A stretch of DNA of 64,000 nt from G020354785 sp964521285. GTDB taxonomy: Bacteria > Bacteroidota > Bacteroidia > Bacteroidales > UBA10428. Below are positions 27,667 to 35,903 of the stretch, in pieces. The position numbers and the translations under genes were made by a program. Position 1 is the first letter of the stretch. Each line of letters starts with the position of its first letter. Under the pieces are notes generated by a model. The model ran no database searches. It was given only the letters and a program-made list of their open reading frames with translations, and was not told the DNA's origin. The stretch is taken from positions 1 to 64,000 of the forward strand of contig CAZFQS010000012.1 of NCBI GenBank assembly GCA_964521285.1, in the 5' to 3' direction.

Positions 27667-30600
27667 TTATTTCTTTTTATATTTTGATAATTCGGTTTTT
27701 AGCCTGTTAATCTCTTTTTTATATTCTTTCTCCTTTATTTTGTATTCATCTGATATTTTCTCAAATTCCTTTTCCTTCCTTTCCATTTCTTCCTGGGTGG
27801 CTGCCATCTCCTCGAGGTTTTGTCTCAGCTCCTCCTCCTGGGAGGTTAACTCTTCGGTTTTTTGTTTTACCTGCTCATACATTTTTTTCATATTCTCATT
27901 TGCCTTAATTGTGGCTAATGTTGCTGAAACCATTTCTCCCATCTTATCTACAAATTCTATTTTGTAAGGTTCAAGTTTCTCAAGTGATACAATTTCCACA
28001 ACACCCATAACCAGTTCATCAAGCTTTAAGGGTATAAGGGCTAAATGCTTACACCGGGTTTCCCCTAAACCGGACGAAAGTCTGGCATACTCTTCAGGGA
28101 GGTCATCAACCAGGATGACTTCCTTTTCTTTAAAGCATGTTCCTACCTGTCCTTCGCCAACATTAAACTTTTTTATCTCTGATTTTTTTTTGTCATAACC
28201 GTAACTTCCTATCATTTCAAGATATTGTTCCTTTTCATTGTCAGATATAATAAACACGCCCCCCTGGTTTGCTTCAAGATATTCCACAAGATTTGAAATC
28301 AGCACCTTTGCCAGGGTATTGAGATCATCTTTATTTTTACTTGTCAAATCACTAAACTTGGCCAATCCAGCATTATACCATTTCTGCACTCTTTCTGCTT
28401 CTTCTTTCTGCTGCAGGGCAATGCCCTGCTTTTCAATTTCTTTTTTTTGTTTTTCCAGTTCTTTTTTCCCCTCTTTTATATTCTTTTCAAGGACTGCCTT
28501 ATCTTTTTTTACATGTTCTTCCCTGCGTTTAATAATATAATAAACCGCATATACTATGATAGCCGCCGATATAATGTAAAACCACAGGGTCCTCCAGAAT
28601 GGAGGAACAATTTTTATTTCCAGGGAGGCCCCTTCCTCATTCCAAATTCCGTCATTATTAGAGGCTTTAACCCTGAATACATAATCCCCGGGATCGAGGT
28701 TTGTAAAAGAAACTTTACGTTCATTTTTTGCATCAATCCATTTATCGTTAAATCCTTCCATCATATACATATATCTGTTTTTCTGGGATTGGCGGTAATT
28801 TAAAGCAGTATACTCAAAGGAAAATATATTTTGATTATATTTTAGTTTTATATGCTTTGTAACCAGAATATTCTTTTTCAATATTGACTCATCGCCAATT
28901 TCAACTTCCTCATTAAATAATTTGAATCCTGTAATATAAACAGGTGGTTTGTACGGATTATCCTGTACTTTTTCGGGATCGAACATATTAAATCCGTTTA
29001 CTCCCCCGAACAGGAGTTCCCCTGTAGACAGCTTTCTGAATGCCCATCTTCCAAACTGATTGCTCTGCAGCCCGTCGCTTGCATTGTAGTTTTTGAAAGT
29101 CAGGCTATCCGGATTAAATTTACATAATCCCTCATTGGTACTTAGCCATAAATTTCCTGCTTTATCCTCGAGTATACCCAGAATAACGTCATTTGGCAAT
29201 CCGTCATTCATTCTGTATATTTTAAAGGTGTTATTTCCCCTGTTCAACAAATTCAGACCGCCGCCATTAGTGCCTATCCACAATCTTTTTTTTGAATCTT
29301 CGTAAAGAGAATATACCGACACATTACCAATTCCTTCTGTTTCATTTTCAGTTTCATTTACTTCCTCATAATGAACAAATATCTTCTTATCCCGGTCATA
29401 CATAAAAAGACCTGCTCCCTCGGAAGCTATCCATAAATTACCCAGGTAATCTTCAGTCATCATAACAGCGGCAGATGTAGTATATGAATTAGGATCGTTT
29501 TCATCATTAACATATCTGGTGAAATTATCTGCTGACCTGTTATACTTGCTAATCCCATTTCCCCAGGTACAAATCCATATATCATTACGGCTATCCTCAT
29601 ATATATAAAAAATATTGTTGTCACTCAGTGACGATTCATCATCAGGATCATAAACATAATGACTGAACTCACCGTTATCCGGATTATAAACGTTAACTCC
29701 GCCTCCCCACATCCCAATCCATATTAAGCCATCACTTGCAAGGTGTAAAGCCAGAACCTTATTATTGGTAAGCCCTTTTGGTCTGGACGGATCAAACATT
29801 ATATGCGAAAACTTATTTGTAAGCCTGTTAAAGTAATTAAGACCCCCGCCGTCTGTTCCTATCCATATATTTCCGTATTCATCTTCCGCAAAACTGGTAA
29901 CATTATTGTTACTGAGACTGTTTTCATCATACTTGATCTTCTTATAATGAGAAAATTTATACTTTCCCTTGTCATATATGGATAATCCGCCAAATCTTGT
30001 ACTAACCCACATACGATTATTGACATCAAAATATATATCTGCAATATCGCTACTGCTTAAGCTCCCTTCTTCATCTTCTTCCTGGTAGAATACTGTAAAA
30101 TTATCATCAACCTCATTATATAAACATAATCCACCTGATGTACCTACCCAGATCTGACCTTCCGAACTTTCAGCTATGCAATTAACAAGATTATTCGGGA
30201 GACTGTTCTTATCGGTTGGATCAGAAACATATTGTTTAAATATGCCTCTATTCACATCCATGAGATTAAGACCCCTGTCAAAGGTACCTACCCACAGCCT
30301 TCCCCTGGAATCTTTGAACAGTCGCTGTACCTTATTACTACTAATGCTATGAGGATCATCAGGATCATATGTGAAATTAGTAAATTTGTTTTCGCTTTCG
30401 TAAAATAATGATAGTCCGCTGTATGTAGCTATCCAGTAAAGACCCTGACTGTCTTCCAGTGCATACCTGGTAAAATTGCTGGGAAGAGAATTATAATATG
30501 TTGGATCATTCTCAATCAACCTCATTTTATTGTTTCTAATATCATAGACATTAATACCCTGTTCGGTTGAAATCCATAACCTGTTTTTTGAATCAATAAA

Positions 30601-31023
30601 TAATTCCTGAATTCCATCAGCAACAATACTCTTGGGATTATCGGGATCATGTATTATCCTTATAAAGTTATTCTTATTCCTGTCATAAAAATTAAGACCA
30701 CGCTGGGTCCCGATCCATAAATTACTGTCTTTATCTTCAGCTATTGCCCTGACAAAATTGTTGCTTATACTGGTTGAGTCCCGTGGATCATTACGGTATA
30801 TCTTAATCTGATATCCATCGTATAAATTCAGGCCATCTTCAGTTCCAATCCAAATAAATCCCCTACTGTCCTGAATTGTAGCCAGGGCATTACCCTGTGA
30901 CAGTCCATTCTCAACAGTTAGATGATCGAATTTTATTTTATTTATTTGTCCCTCAGTACCGGCACAAAATACAAATAAAATCACCCAGGTCAGGTGTTTT
31001 GTAAAATTACCCGGTTTTATCAT
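27667..31023 (-). CDS. Beta-propeller membrane sensor with GAF domain and no kinase (HTCS-like)
   Basis: This 1118-residue protein has a signal peptide and two-component-regulator propeller repeats (about 30-680). The repeats are of the type GLSQGNALATIQDSRGFIWI and IWIGTEDGLNLYDGY. A Y_Y_Y domain follows (FTNLDPGDYVFRVKASNNDG, near 760), then one membrane segment (WFYIISAAIIVYAVYYIIK, near 815) and a cytoplasmic part. The cytoplasmic part is a Lys/Glu coiled coil, a GAF domain (about 890-1030; GGVFIISDNEKEQYLEMIG, FNVGEGQVGTCF) and a terminal coiled coil (EELTSQEEELRQNLEEMAA). HisKA, HATPase, receiver and AraC domains are all absent, and the stop is at the natural end of the coiled coil. It probably senses a glycan in the periplasm and acts through a partner. 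It lies just after the terminators of the xyloglucan operon. Confidence 0.85.
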   Translation of the reverse strand: MIKPGNFTKHLTWVILFVFCAGTEGQINKIKFDHLTVENGLSQGNALATIQDSRGFIWIGTEDGLNLYDGYQIKIYRNDPRDSTSISNNFVRAIAEDKDSNLWIGTQRGLNFYDRNKNNFIRIIHDPDNPKSIVADGIQELFIDSKNRLWISTEQGINVYDIRNNKMRLIENDPTYYNSLPSNFTRYALEDSQGLYWIATYSGLSLFYESENKFTNFTYDPDDPHSISSNKVQRLFKDSRGRLWVGTFDRGLNLMDVNRGIFKQYVSDPTDKNSLPNNLVNCIAESSEGQIWVGTSGGLCLYNEVDDNFTVFYQEEDEEGSLSSSDIADIYFDVNNRMWVSTRFGGLSIYDKGKYKFSHYKKIKYDENSLSNNNVTSFAEDEYGNIWIGTDGGGLNYFNRLTNKFSHIMFDPSRPKGLTNNKVLALHLASDGLIWIGMWGGGVNVYNPDNGEFSHYVYDPDDESSLSDNNIFYIYEDSRNDIWICTWGNGISKYNRSADNFTRYVNDENDPNSYTTSAAVMMTEDYLGNLWIASEGAGLFMYDRDKKIFVHYEEVNETENETEGIGNVSVYSLYEDSKKRLWIGTNGGGLNLLNRGNNTFKIYRMNDGLPNDVILGILEDKAGNLWLSTNEGLCKFNPDSLTFKNYNASDGLQSNQFGRWAFRKLSTGELLFGGVNGFNMFDPEKVQDNPYKPPVYITGFKLFNEEVEIGDESILKKNILVTKHIKLKYNQNIFSFEYTALNYRQSQKNRYMYMMEGFNDKWIDAKNERKVSFTNLDPGDYVFRVKASNNDGIWNEEGASLEIKIVPPFWRTLWFYIISAAIIVYAVYYIIKRREEHVKKDKAVLEKNIKEGKKELEKQKKEIEKQGIALQQKEEAERVQKWYNAGLAKFSDLTSKNKDDLNTLAKVLISNLVEYLEANQGGVFIISDNEKEQYLEMIGSYGYDKKKSEIKKFNVGEGQVGTCFKEKEVILVDDLPEEYARLSSGLGETRCKHLALIPLKLDELVMGVVEIVSLEKLEPYKIEFVDKMGEMVSATLATIKANENMKKMYEQVKQKTEELTSQEEELRQNLEEMAATQEEMERKEKEFEKISDEYKIKEKEYKKEINRLKTELSKYKKK

Positions 31024-31128
31024 GCCTGTCAGGATATTTAGGTGTTTGGTATAAAAAATGCAAAGTTTTCAGAGAAAATTAACAAAAAAAATTGTCTTTC
31101 CAAAGTAAATTTATCAGCACTGACCTAT

Positions 31129-31163
31129 AAAAAACAAACGCTTGCATGTTAACTAACAAGCGT
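31129..31163 (-). terminator. Rho-independent terminator 2 after the xyloglucan-type operon
   Basis: On the minus strand, ACGCTTG (31163-31157) pairs with CAAGCGT (31144-31138) around a 12-base loop, followed by TTTGTTTTTT. Confidence 0.75.
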
Positions 31164-31176
31164 CTGTTTCTGATTC

Positions 31177-31206
31177 AAAAAAGAACTGGCTGCATGTGGC
31201 AGCCAG
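31177..31206 (-). terminator. Rho-independent terminator 1 after the xyloglucan-type operon
   Basis: On the minus strand, CTGGCTGC (31206-31199) pairs with GCAGCCAG (31193-31186) around a 5-base loop, followed by TTCTTTTTTG. It starts 44 bases after the SusD stop, and a second terminator follows. Confidence 0.85.
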
Positions 31207-31249
31207 ATTCCCGTTACAATTGAATTAATATTAACCTGTGAAATTATTC

Positions 31250-32794
31250 TTAATATCCCGGGTTTTGAGTAAGATTTGGATTAGCATTTCTCTGATCCTG
31301 AGGAATAGGAAAAAGATTATAATGATCATCAGCTGCTATTGGTCTGAAATCACAAGGATCATTATATTTATCGAACCTTACCAGGTCATTTCTTCTCCAT
31401 CCTTCTCCTGACAACTCCCAGGCACGTTCAGCAAGTAAAGCATCGAGTGTAAGGGTGGATATAGTGTGTAATTTATCCGGGAAATCAGGGAATGCACGCG
31501 CACGTACCTGATTTACCAGGTCGACTGCTTCCTGTGTAGCCGAACCCCCATTTTTTCTCATTAAAGCCTCGGCTTTCATAAGTAGTACATCTGCATAACG
31601 AAAGACAACAAAATCATTTTTCAGTTGCATATTTCTGGCACCGGTATAATCATATTTTACCCAGCGTGCCCCTTCATCCTCAAATGAACCCTCCAAAGAG
31701 GTAATATCGACTGTAAATATTAATGGTTCGCCTCTTTTTTCCTGGTTACAATATAAAGTATCACCTGATGAAGAAAATTGTAATCCTGTAATCCAGGCAT
31801 TTCTTCTGATATCAGTCGTATCATAGGATTTGTAAAATGAAGGCATTGCACACATTCCATTCCAGCCTCCCTCAGTCATATCATAAGTCAGGTTACTCGT
31901 AAAGTGAAGTGTCCACAAATGAAGCTGGAACATTCCGGGCCCGCCCCAGTCAACTGCCTCAACATCATCATAAGGTACCACAAAAATATTTTCCGGAGAA
32001 CCTTCATTTTCGGCTAAGAAATTTTCAAAATAATCATCGGCTAATGAGAATTTCCCGGAGTTAATAACAGAGTCACATGCTTCAATACATTCATCCCACA
32101 TAGCCTGACCGGTAAATACTTCTGCATTAAGATAAAGTTTGGCCAGTAATGTAAAGGCTGCATAACGGTGAAAACGTCCATAGGTTGTCATATCAACTGA
32201 ATTATTTAATACTGATGTTCCTTCACTGATCTCCTCTTCAACAAAATTAAATACTTCCTGCCTGCTGCTGTTCACCGGAGCATATTCTTCAGGAACATCA
32301 TAGCGGTCAACCAGGGGAACATTACCGAACAGGTCGAGTGCAACAAAATAGTAAAATGACCTCAATGCCTTTAATTCGTTCATTACGGAAATCAGAGCAG
32401 GAGTTATTTCTTCAACCTGCAAATATATATAAATCGGACGGTTGCAATTTGATACGCCGGTATATATAAAATTCCAGGCTGCATTTATATCACCTTCCTC
32501 TGTAGTCCATTCATGTTTGTGAAAACGCTGGTAAATTCCGGCATTATACCAGTGTGAACCGCGTGTGGGAATTAGCATTATATCTGTAGTTAAAACATTC
32601 AATCCCCAGACTCCTTCGGGTTTAACAATACCTTTCAGGCTTGTATATGCAGGACCTGCTGCAGATAAAACCTGTCTTTCCGTTTTAAAATAGGTTTCAC
32701 CTACAATATCGTGATAAACCTCAACATCCAGATCTGTACATGAAAATAACCCTGCCAGTATTATTGATATGAATAATAGCTTTTTCATAGTCAT
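31250..32794 (-). CDS. SusD/RagB-family lipoprotein (last gene of the operon)
   Basis: This 514-residue protein has the lipobox LFSC (Cys about 19). SusD blocks include AAWNFIYTGVSNCNRPIYIY, ELKALRSFYYFVALDLFGNV, a Trp/aromatic-rich middle region, and RYADVLLMKAEALMRKNGG and LLAERAWELSGEGWRRNDLV near the end, finishing NLTQNPGY. It partners the SusC encoded just upstream; their stop and start are 5 bases apart. The start is M1 or M3 of MTMKK. Its sequence differs clearly from the SusD proteins at 9522 and 41520, so it is not a recent duplicate. Confidence 0.94.
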   Translation of the reverse strand: MTMKKLLFISIILAGLFSCTDLDVEVYHDIVGETYFKTERQVLSAAGPAYTSLKGIVKPEGVWGLNVLTTDIMLIPTRGSHWYNAGIYQRFHKHEWTTEEGDINAAWNFIYTGVSNCNRPIYIYLQVEEITPALISVMNELKALRSFYYFVALDLFGNVPLVDRYDVPEEYAPVNSSRQEVFNFVEEEISEGTSVLNNSVDMTTYGRFHRYAAFTLLAKLYLNAEVFTGQAMWDECIEACDSVINSGKFSLADDYFENFLAENEGSPENIFVVPYDDVEAVDWGGPGMFQLHLWTLHFTSNLTYDMTEGGWNGMCAMPSFYKSYDTTDIRRNAWITGLQFSSSGDTLYCNQEKRGEPLIFTVDITSLEGSFEDEGARWVKYDYTGARNMQLKNDFVVFRYADVLLMKAEALMRKNGGSATQEAVDLVNQVRARAFPDFPDKLHTISTLTLDALLAERAWELSGEGWRRNDLVRFDKYNDPCDFRPIAADDHYNLFPIPQDQRNANPNLTQNPGY

Positions 32795-32799
32795 ATAAT

Positions 32800-35700
32800 T
32801 TAAAATTTTACATTAAAACCAACCATAAAGTTACGCGTACTGGGATAATCAAAACGATTATCATTGCCGGGCTCCAGCCCGCGTATGGAAACTTCCGGAT
32901 CAACACCTGTATAACCGGTTATAACAAACAGGTTTGTACCTGTTAAATATATTCTTGCAGCCGTTATCCACCCTATGTTTTTAACTGGTAATTTATATCC
33001 GATTGTTATATTATCAACTTTAACAAAATCGGCATCCTCAACATAATAGCTGGAAAAATCAGGTTCGTCCCACACATCTTCATCTAGTGCTGTTTTCATT
33101 ACATTATCAGGCAGAAACGACGGATTGTCGTACCATATCCGCTTTGCATTAATAATTTGTTGTCCGAACATACCTCTGCACATTATTGTTAAATCCAAGT
33201 TTCCGTATCGTAAAGTTGTAGATAAGCCCATATATAAGTCGGGAATACCGTTCCCTACAACATCCCTGTCAGCAACATTAATACGGCCATCAGAAGTGTC
33301 ATTAACAGGATCATAATCCCTGAATATCCATCCACCTGTTGAATCCAGGCCTTCAAAAACATATCCGTGTATGTTTCCCAATGGTTTACCAACCTCATAG
33401 CGGTGTGTCCATGCTTCAACACCGGGAGGACCTATATCTCCCAGATTTCTTCCTTCCAGTGTAAAATAATCATTGGAAAGTGAAAGTAGTTTATTTTTTC
33501 TGTAGTCAATATTAAAATCAAACCTCCAGTTAAATTTTTCTCTTACAACTGGTTCTGCATTTATACTAAATTCAATGCCTGAATTTCTCAGTGAACCTAC
33601 ATTCTGCCATGTTTGATCATGTAAATTCGGTGGTTTGGGTACATCATAAAGTTCTAAAAGATCCTTTGTGTCACGTATATAATAATCAACAGTACCTCCC
33701 AGTCGCGAATTCAGTATTAACCAGTCAAGTCCTATATTGTATTCATGTTTGGTTTCCCACTTAAGATCAGGATTAGGGTTGCTTATAGGGCCGAATCCCT
33801 GAATATAATTACCTTCATAGTAAAATCTTCCTTCATAACCGTATCTTATGAGGGGGACATAGGGATCATCCAGCCCTTCGTTGCCTGTAACACCATATCC
33901 TGCGCGTAGTTTAAGCATTTGAATATCAAACGCACTCATAAAATCTTCATTGGAAATGTCCCATGCAGCAGATACAGCGGGGAATGTACCCCATTTGTTG
34001 TTTGCTCCGAATTTTGATGAGCCTTCGCGCCTTACACTTGCTGAAATAAAATACCTCCCGCGAAAATTATATGCACCACGTGCAAAAAATGCTATCAGCC
34101 GGCTTTGTTTCTTATCAGAGTCCATAGTGGCACTTCCTTCAGTAAGATATGTTCCCAATCCTAAATAATTGTATTTTACTTCATCAGTAACAAAATTTGT
34201 ATTCGACGCTTCAAATCCTTCATAAATAAAATCCTGGTATGAATACCCACCAATGATATTAATATTGTGGTGAGACAGCTGTTTTTTCCATTCAATGACT
34301 GACTCAAATGTTGTTACTGATTTAGCATACATTTCACGTTCAGCCCGACCATATGTTCCGGCTGTTTCCTGAGGAAAAGAATAGCTGGGCTGATAATATC
34401 CACCCAGTGAATCAATGATATGCAAACCTGTAAGAACTCCAACCTTTAATGCTTCAGTTATATTTAAATCAGCGCCCAGATTCACAAAGTATCTTGTAAT
34501 TTTTTTATCATCTGAACGTTCCGTCAATATTCCAACCGGATTATCATTTTGCCAGCCAGGGACCTCAAATACACTACCATCAGGATTATAAACAGGCTGT
34601 GTTGGATTTCGTTTAATACATTGCCTGACAGCATTATAATCTACAGGATGATAGTTACTGTTAGTCATGCCTAACTGGGTGTTAAACATAAGCCTGTCAT
34701 TTAAGGCTAATTGTTGCATATTTAAACTTACTTTATAATCTTTTCTTGAAGAATTAAGCAGTATACCTTCCTGACTCAAATAATCAAATGATAAGCGATA
34801 GCTGGTATTTTCAGACCCGCCGCTTAATGAAAGATGTTGATTGTGGCTGAATGGTTCCCTTGTAATTTCATCAAACCAATCAGTATTATATCCATAGTCT
34901 TCCATACTTGCAGCTTTGTTAACTTTACTTATATTATCTGACTGGTCCCATTCTTCTTTTACTGAGCGGTACACATCTGCGCTTAGAACTTCAATTTTAT
35001 TTAAAAGACGCTCCGTAAAAAATCTGCTTGAAAACTCAACCTGCATTTTACCTCTTTGACCTTTTTTCGTTGTAACCAGTAATACGCCGTTAGTTCCACG
35101 AGTACCATAAATAGCTGCTGCTGAACCGTCCTTAAGAATATCTATAGACTCAATATCTTCCGGGGCAATAGCTTCAAGGCTTCCTCCAGGGATCCCATCC
35201 ACAACTATTAGAGGCTGAAGACTGCCTTTTACACTTGAAGAACCTCTTAACAATATTTCAAAACCTGAGTTAGGATCACCGCCATTAGGTCTGACAACAG
35301 ATAAGCCCGCTACTTTTCCCTGTATTAACTGAACAGGATCAGAAAATACTCCCTGGTTAAAATCATCCTCTTTCATTGAAGCTACAGAGCCGGTAAGTTC
35401 TCTCTTCTTAACAGAGCCATATCCGATTACCACAATCTCATCAAGGGCCTCAATACTTTCAACAAGAGTTAAATTAATTGTTGTCCGACCGGCAACATCG
35501 ACTTCTTCGGACAGATAGCCTACGGATGAAAATATAAGTACTGCATCGGGGCCTGATACCGTAATAGTGTAGTTCCCATCCTGATCAGTTGAAGTACCAC
35601 TCTGGGTAGCTTTCTCAAGAATATTAACACCAGGCAAAGGTTCACCTGTGTTTGCATCAGTTACAGTACCCTTTATTTCCACTTCCTGCTTTACCTCAGT

Positions 35701-35871
35701 TAAAAGATCTGAATGTGTATAACCGGTTGCGGTTATGTATATCAGATTTATCGATAAAAGCAAGATTGATAGTTTAATGATTATCAGGGCTTTTTTCAGA
35801 TTATTGGACCCCCTGGCATTTTTAAAAAATAAAAGTTTTTTCATACTTAAGTTTTGTTTTAGGTTAAACAT
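32800..35871 (-). CDS. SusC-family TonB-dependent transporter, second pair of the operon
   Basis: This SusC protein is 1023 residues from the first Met. The internal Met at 35844 (MKKLLFFKNARG) gives a more usual N-terminus, a positively charged stretch before a hydrophobic segment (IIIKLSILLLSINLIYI). Next come the regulatory-like domain (IKGTVTDANTGEPLPGVNIL), IVVIGYGSVKKRELTGSV, the plug (IESIDILKDGSAAAIYGTRG) and a barrel ending FMVGFNVKF. It works with the SusD at 31250-32794. It lies 32 bases after the GH74 gene, in the same operon as another SusC/SusD pair, so this locus has two uptake ports. Confidence 0.93.
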   Translation of the reverse strand: MFNLKQNLSMKKLLFFKNARGSNNLKKALIIIKLSILLLSINLIYITATGYTHSDLLTEVKQEVEIKGTVTDANTGEPLPGVNILEKATQSGTSTDQDGNYTITVSGPDAVLIFSSVGYLSEEVDVAGRTTINLTLVESIEALDEIVVIGYGSVKKRELTGSVASMKEDDFNQGVFSDPVQLIQGKVAGLSVVRPNGGDPNSGFEILLRGSSSVKGSLQPLIVVDGIPGGSLEAIAPEDIESIDILKDGSAAAIYGTRGTNGVLLVTTKKGQRGKMQVEFSSRFFTERLLNKIEVLSADVYRSVKEEWDQSDNISKVNKAASMEDYGYNTDWFDEITREPFSHNQHLSLSGGSENTSYRLSFDYLSQEGILLNSSRKDYKVSLNMQQLALNDRLMFNTQLGMTNSNYHPVDYNAVRQCIKRNPTQPVYNPDGSVFEVPGWQNDNPVGILTERSDDKKITRYFVNLGADLNITEALKVGVLTGLHIIDSLGGYYQPSYSFPQETAGTYGRAEREMYAKSVTTFESVIEWKKQLSHHNINIIGGYSYQDFIYEGFEASNTNFVTDEVKYNYLGLGTYLTEGSATMDSDKKQSRLIAFFARGAYNFRGRYFISASVRREGSSKFGANNKWGTFPAVSAAWDISNEDFMSAFDIQMLKLRAGYGVTGNEGLDDPYVPLIRYGYEGRFYYEGNYIQGFGPISNPNPDLKWETKHEYNIGLDWLILNSRLGGTVDYYIRDTKDLLELYDVPKPPNLHDQTWQNVGSLRNSGIEFSINAEPVVREKFNWRFDFNIDYRKNKLLSLSNDYFTLEGRNLGDIGPPGVEAWTHRYEVGKPLGNIHGYVFEGLDSTGGWIFRDYDPVNDTSDGRINVADRDVVGNGIPDLYMGLSTTLRYGNLDLTIMCRGMFGQQIINAKRIWYDNPSFLPDNVMKTALDEDVWDEPDFSSYYVEDADFVKVDNITIGYKLPVKNIGWITAARIYLTGTNLFVITGYTGVDPEVSIRGLEPGNDNRFDYPSTRNFMVGFNVKF

Positions 35872-35903
35872 TTAATTCTTATGAATAATTGTCTTGTTTT
35901 CGA

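Noticed and set aside
28238..28803. Plus-strand Phe/Ser-rich frames opposite the sensor gene
   Set aside because: They are antisense to the Lys/Glu coiled-coil region, which gives Phe/Ser/Leu on the other strand.
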